This document shows positions 1 to 5,637 of a stretch of 6,602 nt of DNA, piece after piece; the stretch's first letter is position 1, and the number at the start of each line of letters is the position of its first letter. This DNA comes from JBILVQ01 sp044370375. GTDB lineage: Bacteria > Bacteroidota > Bacteroidia > UBA4408. The DNA is taken from positions 1-6,602 of the forward strand of contig JBILVQ010000174.1 in NCBI GenBank assembly GCA_044370375.1. The letters run 5' to 3'. The notes under the pieces are model-generated. The model did not search any database. It saw only the letters and a list, made by a program, of their open reading frames with translations, and was not told where the DNA came from. Made by a program: the position numbers and the translations under genes.

Positions 1-1778
1 TGGTTGGCCTTCTTTTATCGGTTCCGCAGGAGTTTACAGGAAAAGATACCCTGCGTTATTCTTCAAAAAATAAGCGGGTAAAAAGACCAATGAACGCAGC
101 AGAGGCAAAAAAGAAATGGTCGAAGCTATTGAAATATGAGGTGCTGGAAGAAATGTTTGCCTCTACCGAAGAGCATCAAAATCCTTTCGATCAGGACCTG
201 AAAGTAATTTTGGCCGGTGAGGAAAAGGCCCGTACAAAGGTTTTAAAGTCAAGCAAAAGAAGCATCGACCGCTATCGAAATCCGGATGCAGGTTTCGAAA
301 ACGAAGTAGCTTCGCGTTTTTTCAATGCTTTTATTGAATGCTACGATCCGCATTCAGCCTTTTTCTCGGCCCCCGAAAAGGAGAGTTTTGAAGAAGCACT
401 TTCTACCGAAGTGTATTCCTTCGGCATGAGCATTGAAGAAAATGAGAAGGGAGAAATTGCTATTGTCCATCTCACCCCCGGAGGTGCTGCCTGGCGATCG
501 AATCAGTTGCATGTAGGGGATGTGTTCCTGAAGATAAAAGTTGATAAGGATGTGGTGCATGATTTAACGCTGATGGAGCCGGAAGCGGCCTTCGAATTGT
601 TTGCCGGCATAACAGCTAAACAGGCAGAGTTTACCATCCGCAAGGATAATGGCCAGGTGAAAAGCATTCGCTTGGTAAAGACCAAAGTGAAATCAGAAGA
701 GAATGTAGTGAGGAGTTTTGTGTTAAGTGGGGAGAAGAAAATTGGATACATTTCTTTGCCTGCCTTTTATCGCGATATGCAGACCAATAGTCCGCTGGGT
801 TGTGCCAACGATGTGGCCAAAGAAATTCTGAAATTGCAGAATGAAGGAATTGAAGGATTAATATTTGACCTGAGATACAATGGCGGAGGCTCGGTAGAGG
901 AGGCGATTGCATTGGCAGGAATATTTATAGACGAAGGGCCATTGGTGGTTTTTAAGGAGCGGGAACAAAAACCAAGATTGCTCAAAGATATTAATCGCGG
1001 AACGGCCTACAATGGTCCTTTGTTGGTGATGGTGAACGGACTGAGCGCCTCGGCTTCGGAGTTGTTTTCAGCAGCATTGCAGGATTATCGCCGGGCATTA
1101 ATTGTTGGCAGTCCGACTTTCGGGAAAGCAACGGCTCAAGTTATTCTTCCCCTCGATACAGCCGGAAGCATTCAGGATTTAGCAGCAAGAATGCAGCATG
1201 AAGGTGCCGGAAAAAATGGCTATGTAAAAATAACCATCGAAAAATTTTTCAGGGTTACCAATAAAACGCATCAAAAACAGGGTGTAATTCCGGATTTGCA
1301 TTTGCCCGAACCTTTTTATTTTGCGGATTACAAAGAATCGAATTATTCTTCGGCATTATCTGCAGATAGCATTTCCAAAAAGGTTGTTTATGCTCCATTA
1401 AAGGAATTGCCTGTTTCGCAATTGGCTGAAAAAAGCAAAGCGCGTGTTGCGAAGAACAAAAACTTTATAGCGCTCAGCCAAGCCAATGATTCATTGCAGG
1501 CCATTCGAGATCAAGACAGAATGTTGCTTCTTACCCCAAAAGATTACAAAAACACTGAAAAAAATACGGAGCGCCTCATTACGAAACTGGAGAATTCCTT
1601 GTCTGATTCCTCAATGGTTTATCGGGCCATCAACAATCCATACGACAAAAAACTGCTTGAAATGGACGAGTTTTCGGCCCAAATGAATGATATTTTGCTG
1701 CAAAACATCCAAAACGATCCTTACATTGAAGAATCTTACCAAATTTTGGGAGATTTAATTAGATTTGATAAAAATTAG
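1..1778 (+). CDS. prc: Prc/Tsp-like C-terminal processing peptidase (S41 family), 5'-truncated by window edge
   Basis: This is a periplasmic serine endopeptidase of the tail-specific protease type, which cuts proteins near their C-termini. The frame is open from base 3 with no stop before ATG 90, and the upstream codons continue a plausible protein, so ATG 90 is internal and the real start and signal peptide lie left of the window. Counting from that Met, residues 5-23 match the Prc-type 'LWRKRLKYEVL' segment and DPHSAFFS lies at 86-93. A PDZ domain spans about 105-200, with GxAA and VGD signatures. The protease core includes KIGYISLPAFY (217-227) and DLRYNGGGS (260-268). In SASASE (319-324) Ser321 is the predicted nucleophile, and Lys346 in TFGKATAQ lies exactly 25 residues later, as in E. 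coli Prc (Ser452/Lys477); Gln350 is also kept. The C-terminal 140 residues resemble the Prc helical tail, ending NDPYIEES. The dyad is intact, so the enzyme should be active. Its targets are unknown. Confidence 0.93.
   Translation, partial: VGLLLSVPQEFTGKDTLRYSSKNKRVKRPMNAAEAKKKWSKLLKYEVLEEMFASTEEHQNPFDQDLKVILAGEEKARTKVLKSSKRSIDRYRNPDAGFENEVASRFFNAFIECYDPHSAFFSAPEKESFEEALSTEVYSFGMSIEENEKGEIAIVHLTPGGAAWRSNQLHVGDVFLKIKVDKDVVHDLTLMEPEAAFELFAGITAKQAEFTIRKDNGQVKSIRLVKTKVKSEENVVRSFVLSGEKKIGYISLPAFYRDMQTNSPLGCANDVAKEILKLQNEGIEGLIFDLRYNGGGSVEEAIALAGIFIDEGPLVVFKEREQKPRLLKDINRGTAYNGPLLVMVNGLSASASELFSAALQDYRRALIVGSPTFGKATAQVILPLDTAGSIQDLAARMQHEGAGKNGYVKITIEKFFRVTNKTHQKQGVIPDLHLPEPFYFADYKESNYSSALSADSISKKVVYAPLKELPVSQLAEKSKARVAKNKNFIALSQANDSLQAIRDQDRMLLLTPKDYKNTEKNTERLITKLENSLSDSSMVYRAINNPYDKKLLEMDEFSAQMNDILLQNIQNDPYIEESYQILGDLIRFDKN
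1760..1767 (+). promoter_or_regulatory. Possible -7 element (TAGATTTG) before the 348-aa gene
   Basis: The octamer matches the Bacteroidota -7 consensus TAnnTTTG exactly and would place a transcription start about 10 bases before ATG 1784. It lies inside the last codons of the peptidase gene. No TTG occurs at the usual 17-23 base spacing: the nearest are 11 and 31 bases away. It may therefore be a chance match in AT-rich sequence. If real, it would let the downstream gene be expressed apart from the peptidase. Confidence 0.25.
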
Positions 1779-1783
1779 AAAAT

Positions 1784-2830
1784 ATGAAATACTCCAACCT
1801 TAACCTATTTCGTTTTGCCTTTTTGGCAATTTTACTTTGTTCGGCCAATGTTTTCGGACAGGCCGCAGCAGGGAAATACATGGAATCCATTACCAAAGAG
1901 TTTAAAATGATTACCAAAGACACCTGGGATTATACCAGTGCTGTTGCGCATGGGAAAAGTGCAAAAAAGGTTGACCAAAAAAGAAAGGAGTTGATCAATA
2001 CCATCAAGACTGCTCAGGCCAGAATTCAAAAAGTGGGTCCTTTTGAGGATGATAAAAGTTTAAGAGATTCCGTTTTGTCTTTTTTGAAAATAAACCTGTT
2101 GGTGATTAATCAGGATTATGAGAAGATTGTGGATATGGAGGAAGTGGCCGAGCAATCGTATGATGCTATGGAGGCTTATATGTTAGCGCAGGAAAAGGCC
2201 AACGATAAATTGGATGTAGCGCACGATGCCATGGCAGATGCGCAAAGAGCTTTTGCCGATAAGCATGGAATCACCCTGTTGGATGCCGATGACAAGGTTT
2301 CAAAAAATCTGGCCATTGCCGGTAAGGCCTTCAGTTATTACAACCGTCTTTACTTAATATTTTTTAAGGCATACAAACAAGAAGCTTACCTTTTGGATGC
2401 ATTGCAGAAAAATGACATGAACGGGTTCAAGCAAAATGCCGATGCATTGGCAAAGGTTTCACAGGAAGGATTGGCAAAACTGGACACTGCCAAGGCCTTT
2501 AAGGGCGATATGATTTTGATCAAGTCGGCCAAGGACATGCTAAAGTTTTTCGAAATGGAAGCCACCAAAAAAGTTCCGGAGATTTTAGAGTTTCAGTTGG
2601 CCCAAGAAAATTTCGATAAAATTAAAGCAGCCTTTGATGCTAAATCAGAAAAATCGCGCACCAAGGCTGATGTTGACGAGTACAACGCAGGCATAAATGC
2701 CATCAACAAAGCCTCTGCCAATTTTAATGCAATTAACCAGGATTTGAACACCAAGCGTGCTACCTATTTAAACGCATGGAATAATTCTGTTTCCAACTTT
2801 CTCGGAAAACACGTTCCGAAGAAGAGTTAA
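1784..2830 (+). CDS. Secreted helix-rich protein of unknown function, coupled to the S41 peptidase
   Basis: The function is not recognised with confidence. The 348-aa product starts with a clear Sec signal peptide: a short polar/basic n-region, a hydrophobic core at about residues 11-20, and likely cleavage near VFG-QA at 25-27. The signal holds the only Cys (residue 19), but it follows Leu-Leu rather than a lipobox, so a soluble periplasmic or surface protein is more likely than a lipoprotein. The mature part is rich in Lys, Ala, Asp and Glu, with few Pro, Gly or Trp until the end. It reads as long amphipathic helices, for example around 112-160 and 255-335. It may belong to the family annotated in Bacteroidota as 'LIC11966 family surface protein', but that is from memory and weak. 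The start is well placed, 5 bases after the peptidase stop, so the two genes are probably cotranscribed. The protein could be a substrate, adaptor or simply a neighbour of the protease. Confidence 0.85.
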   Translation: MKYSNLNLFRFAFLAILLCSANVFGQAAAGKYMESITKEFKMITKDTWDYTSAVAHGKSAKKVDQKRKELINTIKTAQARIQKVGPFEDDKSLRDSVLSFLKINLLVINQDYEKIVDMEEVAEQSYDAMEAYMLAQEKANDKLDVAHDAMADAQRAFADKHGITLLDADDKVSKNLAIAGKAFSYYNRLYLIFFKAYKQEAYLLDALQKNDMNGFKQNADALAKVSQEGLAKLDTAKAFKGDMILIKSAKDMLKFFEMEATKKVPEILEFQLAQENFDKIKAAFDAKSEKSRTKADVDEYNAGINAINKASANFNAINQDLNTKRATYLNAWNNSVSNFLGKHVPKKS

Positions 2831-2859
2831 CGAATAAGTATTTTTAATAGCTAAAGGCC

Positions 2860-3411
2860 ATGAATGTAAACCAAGGACATCAAATTTTTGTGGTCACTGA
2901 ACGCTTGTTGCTTCGCGAAATAATTCCGGAAGATGTGGATGATTTTTTTGAAATGGACAAGGAGCCGGCCGTTCATCAATACCTTGGGAACAAGCCGGTG
3001 AAAAGGAAGGAGCAAATGGCCGAGGTAATAGAATTTGTTAGAAACCAATATGTAGAAAATGGCATTGGTAGATGGGCAGTGGTAGAAAAGGAAAGTAATA
3101 AATTCATAGGCTGGGCGGGATTAAAATTGGTGAAAGAAACACTCAATAATCATCAGCACTATTACGATTTGGGTTACCGCTTGAACAGCAATTATTGGGG
3201 GAGGGGCTATGCTAGCGAAGCGGCAAGGGCTTCACTTCAATATGGTTTTGAGACGATGAAGTTAAAAGAAATATTTGCCGCTGCTCATGTGGACAATATC
3301 GCTTCTAACAGAATATTATCCGGCCTTGGCTTTGTTTTGCAAAACACTTTTTATTATGAAGAGGAATTGAATAATTGGTATTCGATTCAAGGGTTAAGGG
3401 AGCAAATTTGA
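2860..3411 (+). CDS. GNAT N-acetyltransferase, RimJ/RimL type
   Basis: A cytoplasmic 183-aa acetyl-CoA-dependent N-acetyltransferase of the Acetyltransf_3 group, whose members acetylate ribosomal protein N-termini, amino sugars, antibiotics or other amines. The substrate here cannot be read from sequence. TERLLLRE (13-20) is the standard first strand of the group, followed by the helix rich in Asp/Glu at 22-35. WAVVEKESNKFIGWAGL (72-88) forms the central strands. YDLGYRLNSNYWGRGYASEA (102-121) is motif A with the acetyl-CoA pyrophosphate loop WGRGYA, and VDNIASNRILSGLGF (144-158) is the conserved C-terminal motif. Length is typical and the gene looks intact. A TAG lies four codons upstream in frame and no other early Met exists, so ATG 2860 is the start. 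AAAGG sits only 2 bases before it, too close for a normal ribosome binding site. The gene follows the 348-aa gene by 29 bases and probably shares its transcript. Confidence 0.92.
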   Translation: MNVNQGHQIFVVTERLLLREIIPEDVDDFFEMDKEPAVHQYLGNKPVKRKEQMAEVIEFVRNQYVENGIGRWAVVEKESNKFIGWAGLKLVKETLNNHQHYYDLGYRLNSNYWGRGYASEAARASLQYGFETMKLKEIFAAAHVDNIASNRILSGLGFVLQNTFYYEEELNNWYSIQGLREQI

Positions 3412-3453
3412 TTACAGTATTACAAGAGGAAGGCATGTTTTTTTTGCCGGTAT

Positions 3454-3489
3454 TTTACTTGTTAACAAGGTGGACAAAGTAAATTTTTG
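3454..3489 (+). terminator. Weak intrinsic terminator candidate after the acetyltransferase gene
   Basis: TTTACTTGT (3454-3462) can pair with ACAAAGTAAA (3474-3483), with one bulged base and an 11-base loop, and is followed by a short T run. The stem is AT-rich, so it would be a weak terminator. A perfect 12-base palindrome CTTGTTAACAAG (3458-3469) overlaps it and offers an alternative reading as a protein-binding dyad. The position, about 45 bases after the stop codon at 3411, fits a transcript end. Confidence 0.3.
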
Positions 3490-3567
3490 GCTTCGTCTGA
3501 GGGTTTCGAATTTAAATTTTCGTTTAATTTTTCTTCGGATTGGTTGCGTTGGGGCTTTTAACCATTA

Positions 3568-3585
3568 AATTTTGGACCCAAAATT
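3568..3585. repeat. Perfect 8-2-8 inverted repeat (AATTTTGG-AC-CCAAAATT)
   Basis: Two 8-base arms are exact reverse complements around a 2-base centre. Two bases are too few to close the full hairpin, so a binding site for a dimeric regulator is more natural than an RNA terminator. It lies about 70 bases before the -33 element of the rightward promoter at 3654-3683. No regulator gene is visible in the window. Confidence 0.5.
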
Positions 3586-3615
3586 AGCTTACCACTTAAA
3601 GAAGCAGGCAAAGCA

Positions 3616-3648
3616 CAAAACCAAATCGCCCTTGCGCAAAAGGTTTTG
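3616..3648. repeat. Nested dyad just upstream of the orphan promoter
   Basis: CAAAACC (3616-3622) and GGTTTTG (3642-3648) are exact reverse complements separated by 19 bases. Inside lies the 8-base palindrome TTGCGCAA (3632-3639). The two dyads do not share a centre. The outer one ends 5 bases before the TTTG of the promoter at 3654, where an activator or repressor could act. The reading as an operator is inferred from position only. Confidence 0.35.
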
Positions 3649-3653
3649 ATTTA

Positions 3654-3683
3654 TTTGAAATGGATTGTCGCTAATTACCTTTG
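3654..3683 (+). promoter_or_regulatory. Consensus Bacteroidota promoter, rightward, with no gene behind it
   Basis: TTTG (3654-3657) and TACCTTTG (3676-3683) are separated by 18 bases. This matches the known Bacteroidota primary sigma factor pattern of -33 TTG/TTTG and -7 TAnnTTTG. Transcription would start near 3690. The first ATG (3708-3710) opens only MVER before TAA, and beyond 3719 the RNA would be antisense to the 202-aa gene. The site could make an antisense or small RNA, or be the relic of a promoter separated from its gene. It could also be a chance match, though both boxes and the spacing fit. Confidence 0.5.
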
Positions 3684-3718
3684 TTTTTAAGCGTCAATTT
3701 TGCGGATATGGTTGAGCG

Positions 3719-4327
3719 TTAATGCCACTTATTCTCGAAATTAAGAACGATAGAGTCGTTGAGGAACAAACCTTGGTCATTATTTATTTTTAGATAGTCC
3801 CATTTTTTTAATTTGCCTTTCCCTTCCTCAAAAACTTTTTCATCAGAATCCTTCTTTTGCCTTAATACTTCATAACGTTTTACGGTAGTAGTTGATAGCT
3901 TGTTTATATGGTAGTGTCCGAGGAAATACATCATGGGCTCGTCAATTTTTATCTTTTGGAATAATTTGGGGTCTTGCAGAATTATCGTTCTAAAGCCTGT
4001 ATTGATGGTTACTTCTTCAAAAATATACTCGCCATTGGGCACATTTTTGATGAATACAAACCCAGTGTAGTTATAACCATTTGGGTCAGGACTTTTATAG
4101 ACTTTATCCGTTTGGATGTTTCTGATTTTTAAAGACCCTCCGAAACCCCTATTTCCATTGGTATAGGAATTTAGTTTTACAAACACAACCGAAGAATTTT
4201 TCGAATCCTTTGCTTTATGAGGCTTGAAGGATGTTAAAAATACAATTAGAAGGAAGAGTACAATAGGTTTTATTTTTTTCAACTTTTTCAGCATTAACCC
4301 TAATGAACTGCTTGACCAAACTTTCAT
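3719..4327 (-). CDS. Secreted protein of unknown function, predicted beta-rich
   Basis: I do not recognise the family. The 202-aa product has a strongly basic stretch (residues 14-20) followed by a hydrophobic core (21-34), a typical Sec signal or N-terminal anchor. It has no Cys, so it is not a lipoprotein. ATG 4327 follows an A-rich leader. Met12 (4294) is an alternative start that would give a more usual signal peptide (MLKKLKKIK then the core) and has AGGG a few bases upstream. The mature part alternates short hydrophobic strands with Gly/Asn turns. FVFIKNVPNGEYIFEEV (90-106) recalls the 'lPnGeY' edge of prealbumin-like or carboxypeptidase-regulatory-like folds, and MMYFLGHYHINK (132-143) recalls DUF2846-like lipoproteins. 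Both comparisons are loose. The last 40 residues are highly charged. The gene follows the FISUMP gene by 42 bases with no promoter consensus between, so cotranscription is likely. Confidence 0.75.
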   Translation of the reverse strand: MKVWSSSSLGLMLKKLKKIKPIVLFLLIVFLTSFKPHKAKDSKNSSVVFVKLNSYTNGNRGFGGSLKIRNIQTDKVYKSPDPNGYNYTGFVFIKNVPNGEYIFEEVTINTGFRTIILQDPKLFQKIKIDEPMMYFLGHYHINKLSTTTVKRYEVLRQKKDSDEKVFEEGKGKLKKWDYLKINNDQGLFLNDSIVLNFENKWH

Positions 4328-4369
4328 GTTATTTTCAATAATGTTGCGATCTTTTTCGTATGGTAAAAA

Positions 4370-5383
4370 TTAATCTTGTAGGCATCTTACACAGAAACCG
4401 TAATTCTTATTGTAATCATTCCTGAAAGCTTCGTTGTCTCCATTTCTAAGACTTCGGGACCAAGCAACGTCTGCACTGTCAGTAGAACTCCACCAAAACC
4501 CAGATTCACCAAACCCGCTAAAACTTCCACTAAAGTATCTCATGCCGCCCGGAAGAGCTGAAAAACCGCTTTCATTAGTGGCATCAAAATTAGGGTCTTT
4601 CCAATAATCCGTGCCGATAGTTTTCATTTCTCTTCCGGAAGTCCTACCGCCTAAATAGGTCTTTAAGGTTAACCATTCTGCATCTGTAGGCACGTGCCAT
4701 CCCAATGGACAAATTTTGCGTGGGTCACCAACGGCATACCAATTGTATAATTTACCAAACAGTTTTCCGTATTCACTCTTGTTTTGATAGTAAGCCCATG
4801 CTCCTGTGCTTAAATTCCTCCAAGGTGTGTAATCAATAACATTGGGAATGGGGTCACCATTTGCGTAGCTACTTGTAGCAAGGTTCTCGGCCATCCATAC
4901 CTGGGTTCCAATAACAATGGTTGGATACTCGTTTCCCTCCTGATCGGTCATGGTACCGTAACTTAAACCAGGGTTTAAGTGTGGACTCAAAGGATTGGTA
5001 GAACTTTTAAAAGCCAATTCATCTCCGTAGGCTGTCCCTTTGGCGTTGGTGGCATAAGCGCGCACATAGTAAGTGGTATTTGCGGTTAATCCGGTAAAGG
5101 TGATGCCAAAGTTTCCATTCCCTCCGCCATTGCTTAGGTAGTCATCAGTGATGGTAGGACCCGACTGGGTACTCCACACAATGCCCCTTTCAAGAACAGG
5201 TGAACCTCCATCATTGGTGATATTCCCCCCAGAGTAAGCTGAAGTGTTTCTGATGCAGGAAACAGGCAAAGTTGTCAGCGTGGGAACAGTAGCAAGTTCA
5301 TCTTCTTTATCTTTCTTACAGCTAATAAAAACCGTCAACAGAAGGACTGTAATCCAAAAAAAATGAAAAGCTTGCTTATTCAT
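4370..5383 (-). CDS. FISUMP-domain lipoprotein with an N-terminal fibronectin-III-like domain
   Basis: A predicted outer-membrane or periplasmic lipoprotein. FISUMP domains are abundant in Fibrobacter and Bacteroidota, and their molecular role is not established. With the start at ATG 5383 the product is 337 aa. The signal peptide ends in a lipobox FIS-C (Cys22) followed by KKDKEDE. ATG 5434 is open in frame and would add 17 residues, but the shorter form gives a far more usual signal. Residues 30-128 look like a fibronectin-III domain, with the common Bacteroidota signatures RGIVWS and TTYYVRAYATNAKGTAYG. Residues about 145-337 are the FISUMP domain: EYPTIVIGTQVWMAENL, YGKLFGKLYNWYAV, CPLGWHVPTDAEW, SGFSALPGGMR, FWWSST and a terminal GFCVRC. 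The last motif has Cys where Ser is commoner. All landmarks are present, so the gene looks intact. It has its own -7-like site (5460-5467) and likely shares a transcript with the 202-aa gene. Confidence 0.92.
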   Translation of the reverse strand: MNKQAFHFFWITVLLLTVFISCKKDKEDELATVPTLTTLPVSCIRNTSAYSGGNITNDGGSPVLERGIVWSTQSGPTITDDYLSNGGGNGNFGITFTGLTANTTYYVRAYATNAKGTAYGDELAFKSSTNPLSPHLNPGLSYGTMTDQEGNEYPTIVIGTQVWMAENLATSSYANGDPIPNVIDYTPWRNLSTGAWAYYQNKSEYGKLFGKLYNWYAVGDPRKICPLGWHVPTDAEWLTLKTYLGGRTSGREMKTIGTDYWKDPNFDATNESGFSALPGGMRYFSGSFSGFGESGFWWSSTDSADVAWSRSLRNGDNEAFRNDYNKNYGFCVRCLQD

Positions 5384-5459
5384 AATAATTGGAATTGCAA
5401 TTCCTCTTCCACTTTTTAACTTGTCTAATCGCATTTTTTCTAATATTTTTAAGGTCTTT

Positions 5460-5467
5460 CAAAGGTA
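5460..5467 (-). promoter_or_regulatory. -7 element (TACCTTTG) of the FISUMP gene
   Basis: Read on the minus strand this is an exact TAnnTTTG match and is identical to the -7 box at 3676-3683. Transcription would begin near 5453, giving a leader of about 70 bases to ATG 5383 or about 19 to ATG 5434. The -33 side is imperfect: at the correct spacing only CTG is present, while a TTG lies 12 bases upstream, which is too near. It is a credible but incomplete promoter for the FISUMP and 202-aa genes. Confidence 0.45.
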
Positions 5468-5509
5468 AAAATTTATTTGCAACTTGTCAGAAAAATTAGC
5501 CATTTACCG

Positions 5510-5527
5510 TTTCAGTCAACACTGAAA
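5510..5527. repeat. Short perfect hairpin upstream of the FISUMP promoter
   Basis: TTTCAGT (5510-5516) and ACTGAAA (5521-5527) are exact reverse complements around a 4-base loop. In the minus-strand direction no T run follows, so it is not a classic terminator. It lies about 43 bases upstream of the -7 box at 5460-5467 and just past the T run ending the terminator-like element at 5533-5637. It may stabilise the 3' end of the T9SS transcript or act as a binding site. Confidence 0.4.
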
Positions 5528-5532
5528 AGAAC

Positions 5533-5637
5533 AAAAAAGCCCATCTCATCCCAAAGCTTAGCGGTTAGTTTTCTCTACAAGGTTCTGGATGGTCTTTTTC
5601 GACTGCGTGGCTAAATGTTAAGGTTAGGGCTTATTTT
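5533..5637 (-). terminator. Long-stem terminator candidate after the T9SS protein gene
   Basis: On the minus strand AAGCCC (5632-5627) overlaps the stop codon and its complement GGGCTT (5542-5537) lies about 84 bases further, followed directly by TTTTGTTCTTTT. Inside, TTAGC and GCTAA (5614-5610 and 5562-5558) can form a second paired step, leaving unequal spacers. GC stem followed by T run is the pattern of an intrinsic terminator, but the loop is unusually long and other pairings are possible (for example CCATC 5541-5545 with GATGG 5588-5592). Its position between the T9SS gene and the FISUMP promoter supports separate transcripts. Confidence 0.35.

Larger units (their letters stand above)
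3412..3718. other. Non-coding junction between + strand and - strand gene blocks
   Basis: These 307 bases lie between convergent genes and hold no ORF with recognisable protein character. The longest item I checked is a 15-codon ORF at 3435-3482. The stretch is AT-rich and unusually dense in dyads: a weak terminator-like hairpin near 3454-3489, a perfect inverted repeat at 3568-3585, a nested dyad at 3616-3648 and a consensus promoter at 3654-3683. A convergent intergenic region would normally need only terminators, so the right half looks more like the upstream region of a missing gene. Confidence 0.7.

Noticed and set aside
90..92. ATG 90 as the start of the S41 peptidase
   Set aside because: The frame is open to the left edge, the preceding codons look coding, and Prc-type enzymes carry a signal peptide and N-terminal domain before this point.
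2831..2859. Separate promoter for the acetyltransferase gene (TATTTTTA near 2839)
   Set aside because: It misses the final G of TAnnTTTG and no spaced -33 box was found. Cotranscription across 29 bases is simpler.
3430..3448. GGCA-TGCC hairpin around the T run at 3438-3445
   Set aside because: Only four base pairs, and the T run lies in the loop rather than after the stem.
3435..3482. 15-codon hydrophobic ORF after the acetyltransferase gene
   Set aside because: Too short and low in complexity (T-rich tract). It overlaps the hairpin candidate and has no supporting start signal.
3722..3793. Small + strand ORF of 23 codons behind the orphan promoter
   Set aside because: It is antisense to the 3' end of the 202-aa gene and shows no protein-like features.
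4328..4372. The FISUMP and 202-aa genes are in the same frame, separated by one TAA and 14 open codons, hinting at readthrough or a broken fusion
   Set aside because: Same frame occurs by chance one time in three. The FISUMP domain ends naturally at its usual C-terminal motif and the second protein has its own signal sequence.
5537..5632. Integron attC-like site (paired outer arms, inner arms, GTTAGGG near the end)
   Set aside because: No RYYYAAC/GTTRRRY core pair is present, no similar element follows the other genes, and no integrase is visible. A terminator explains it better.
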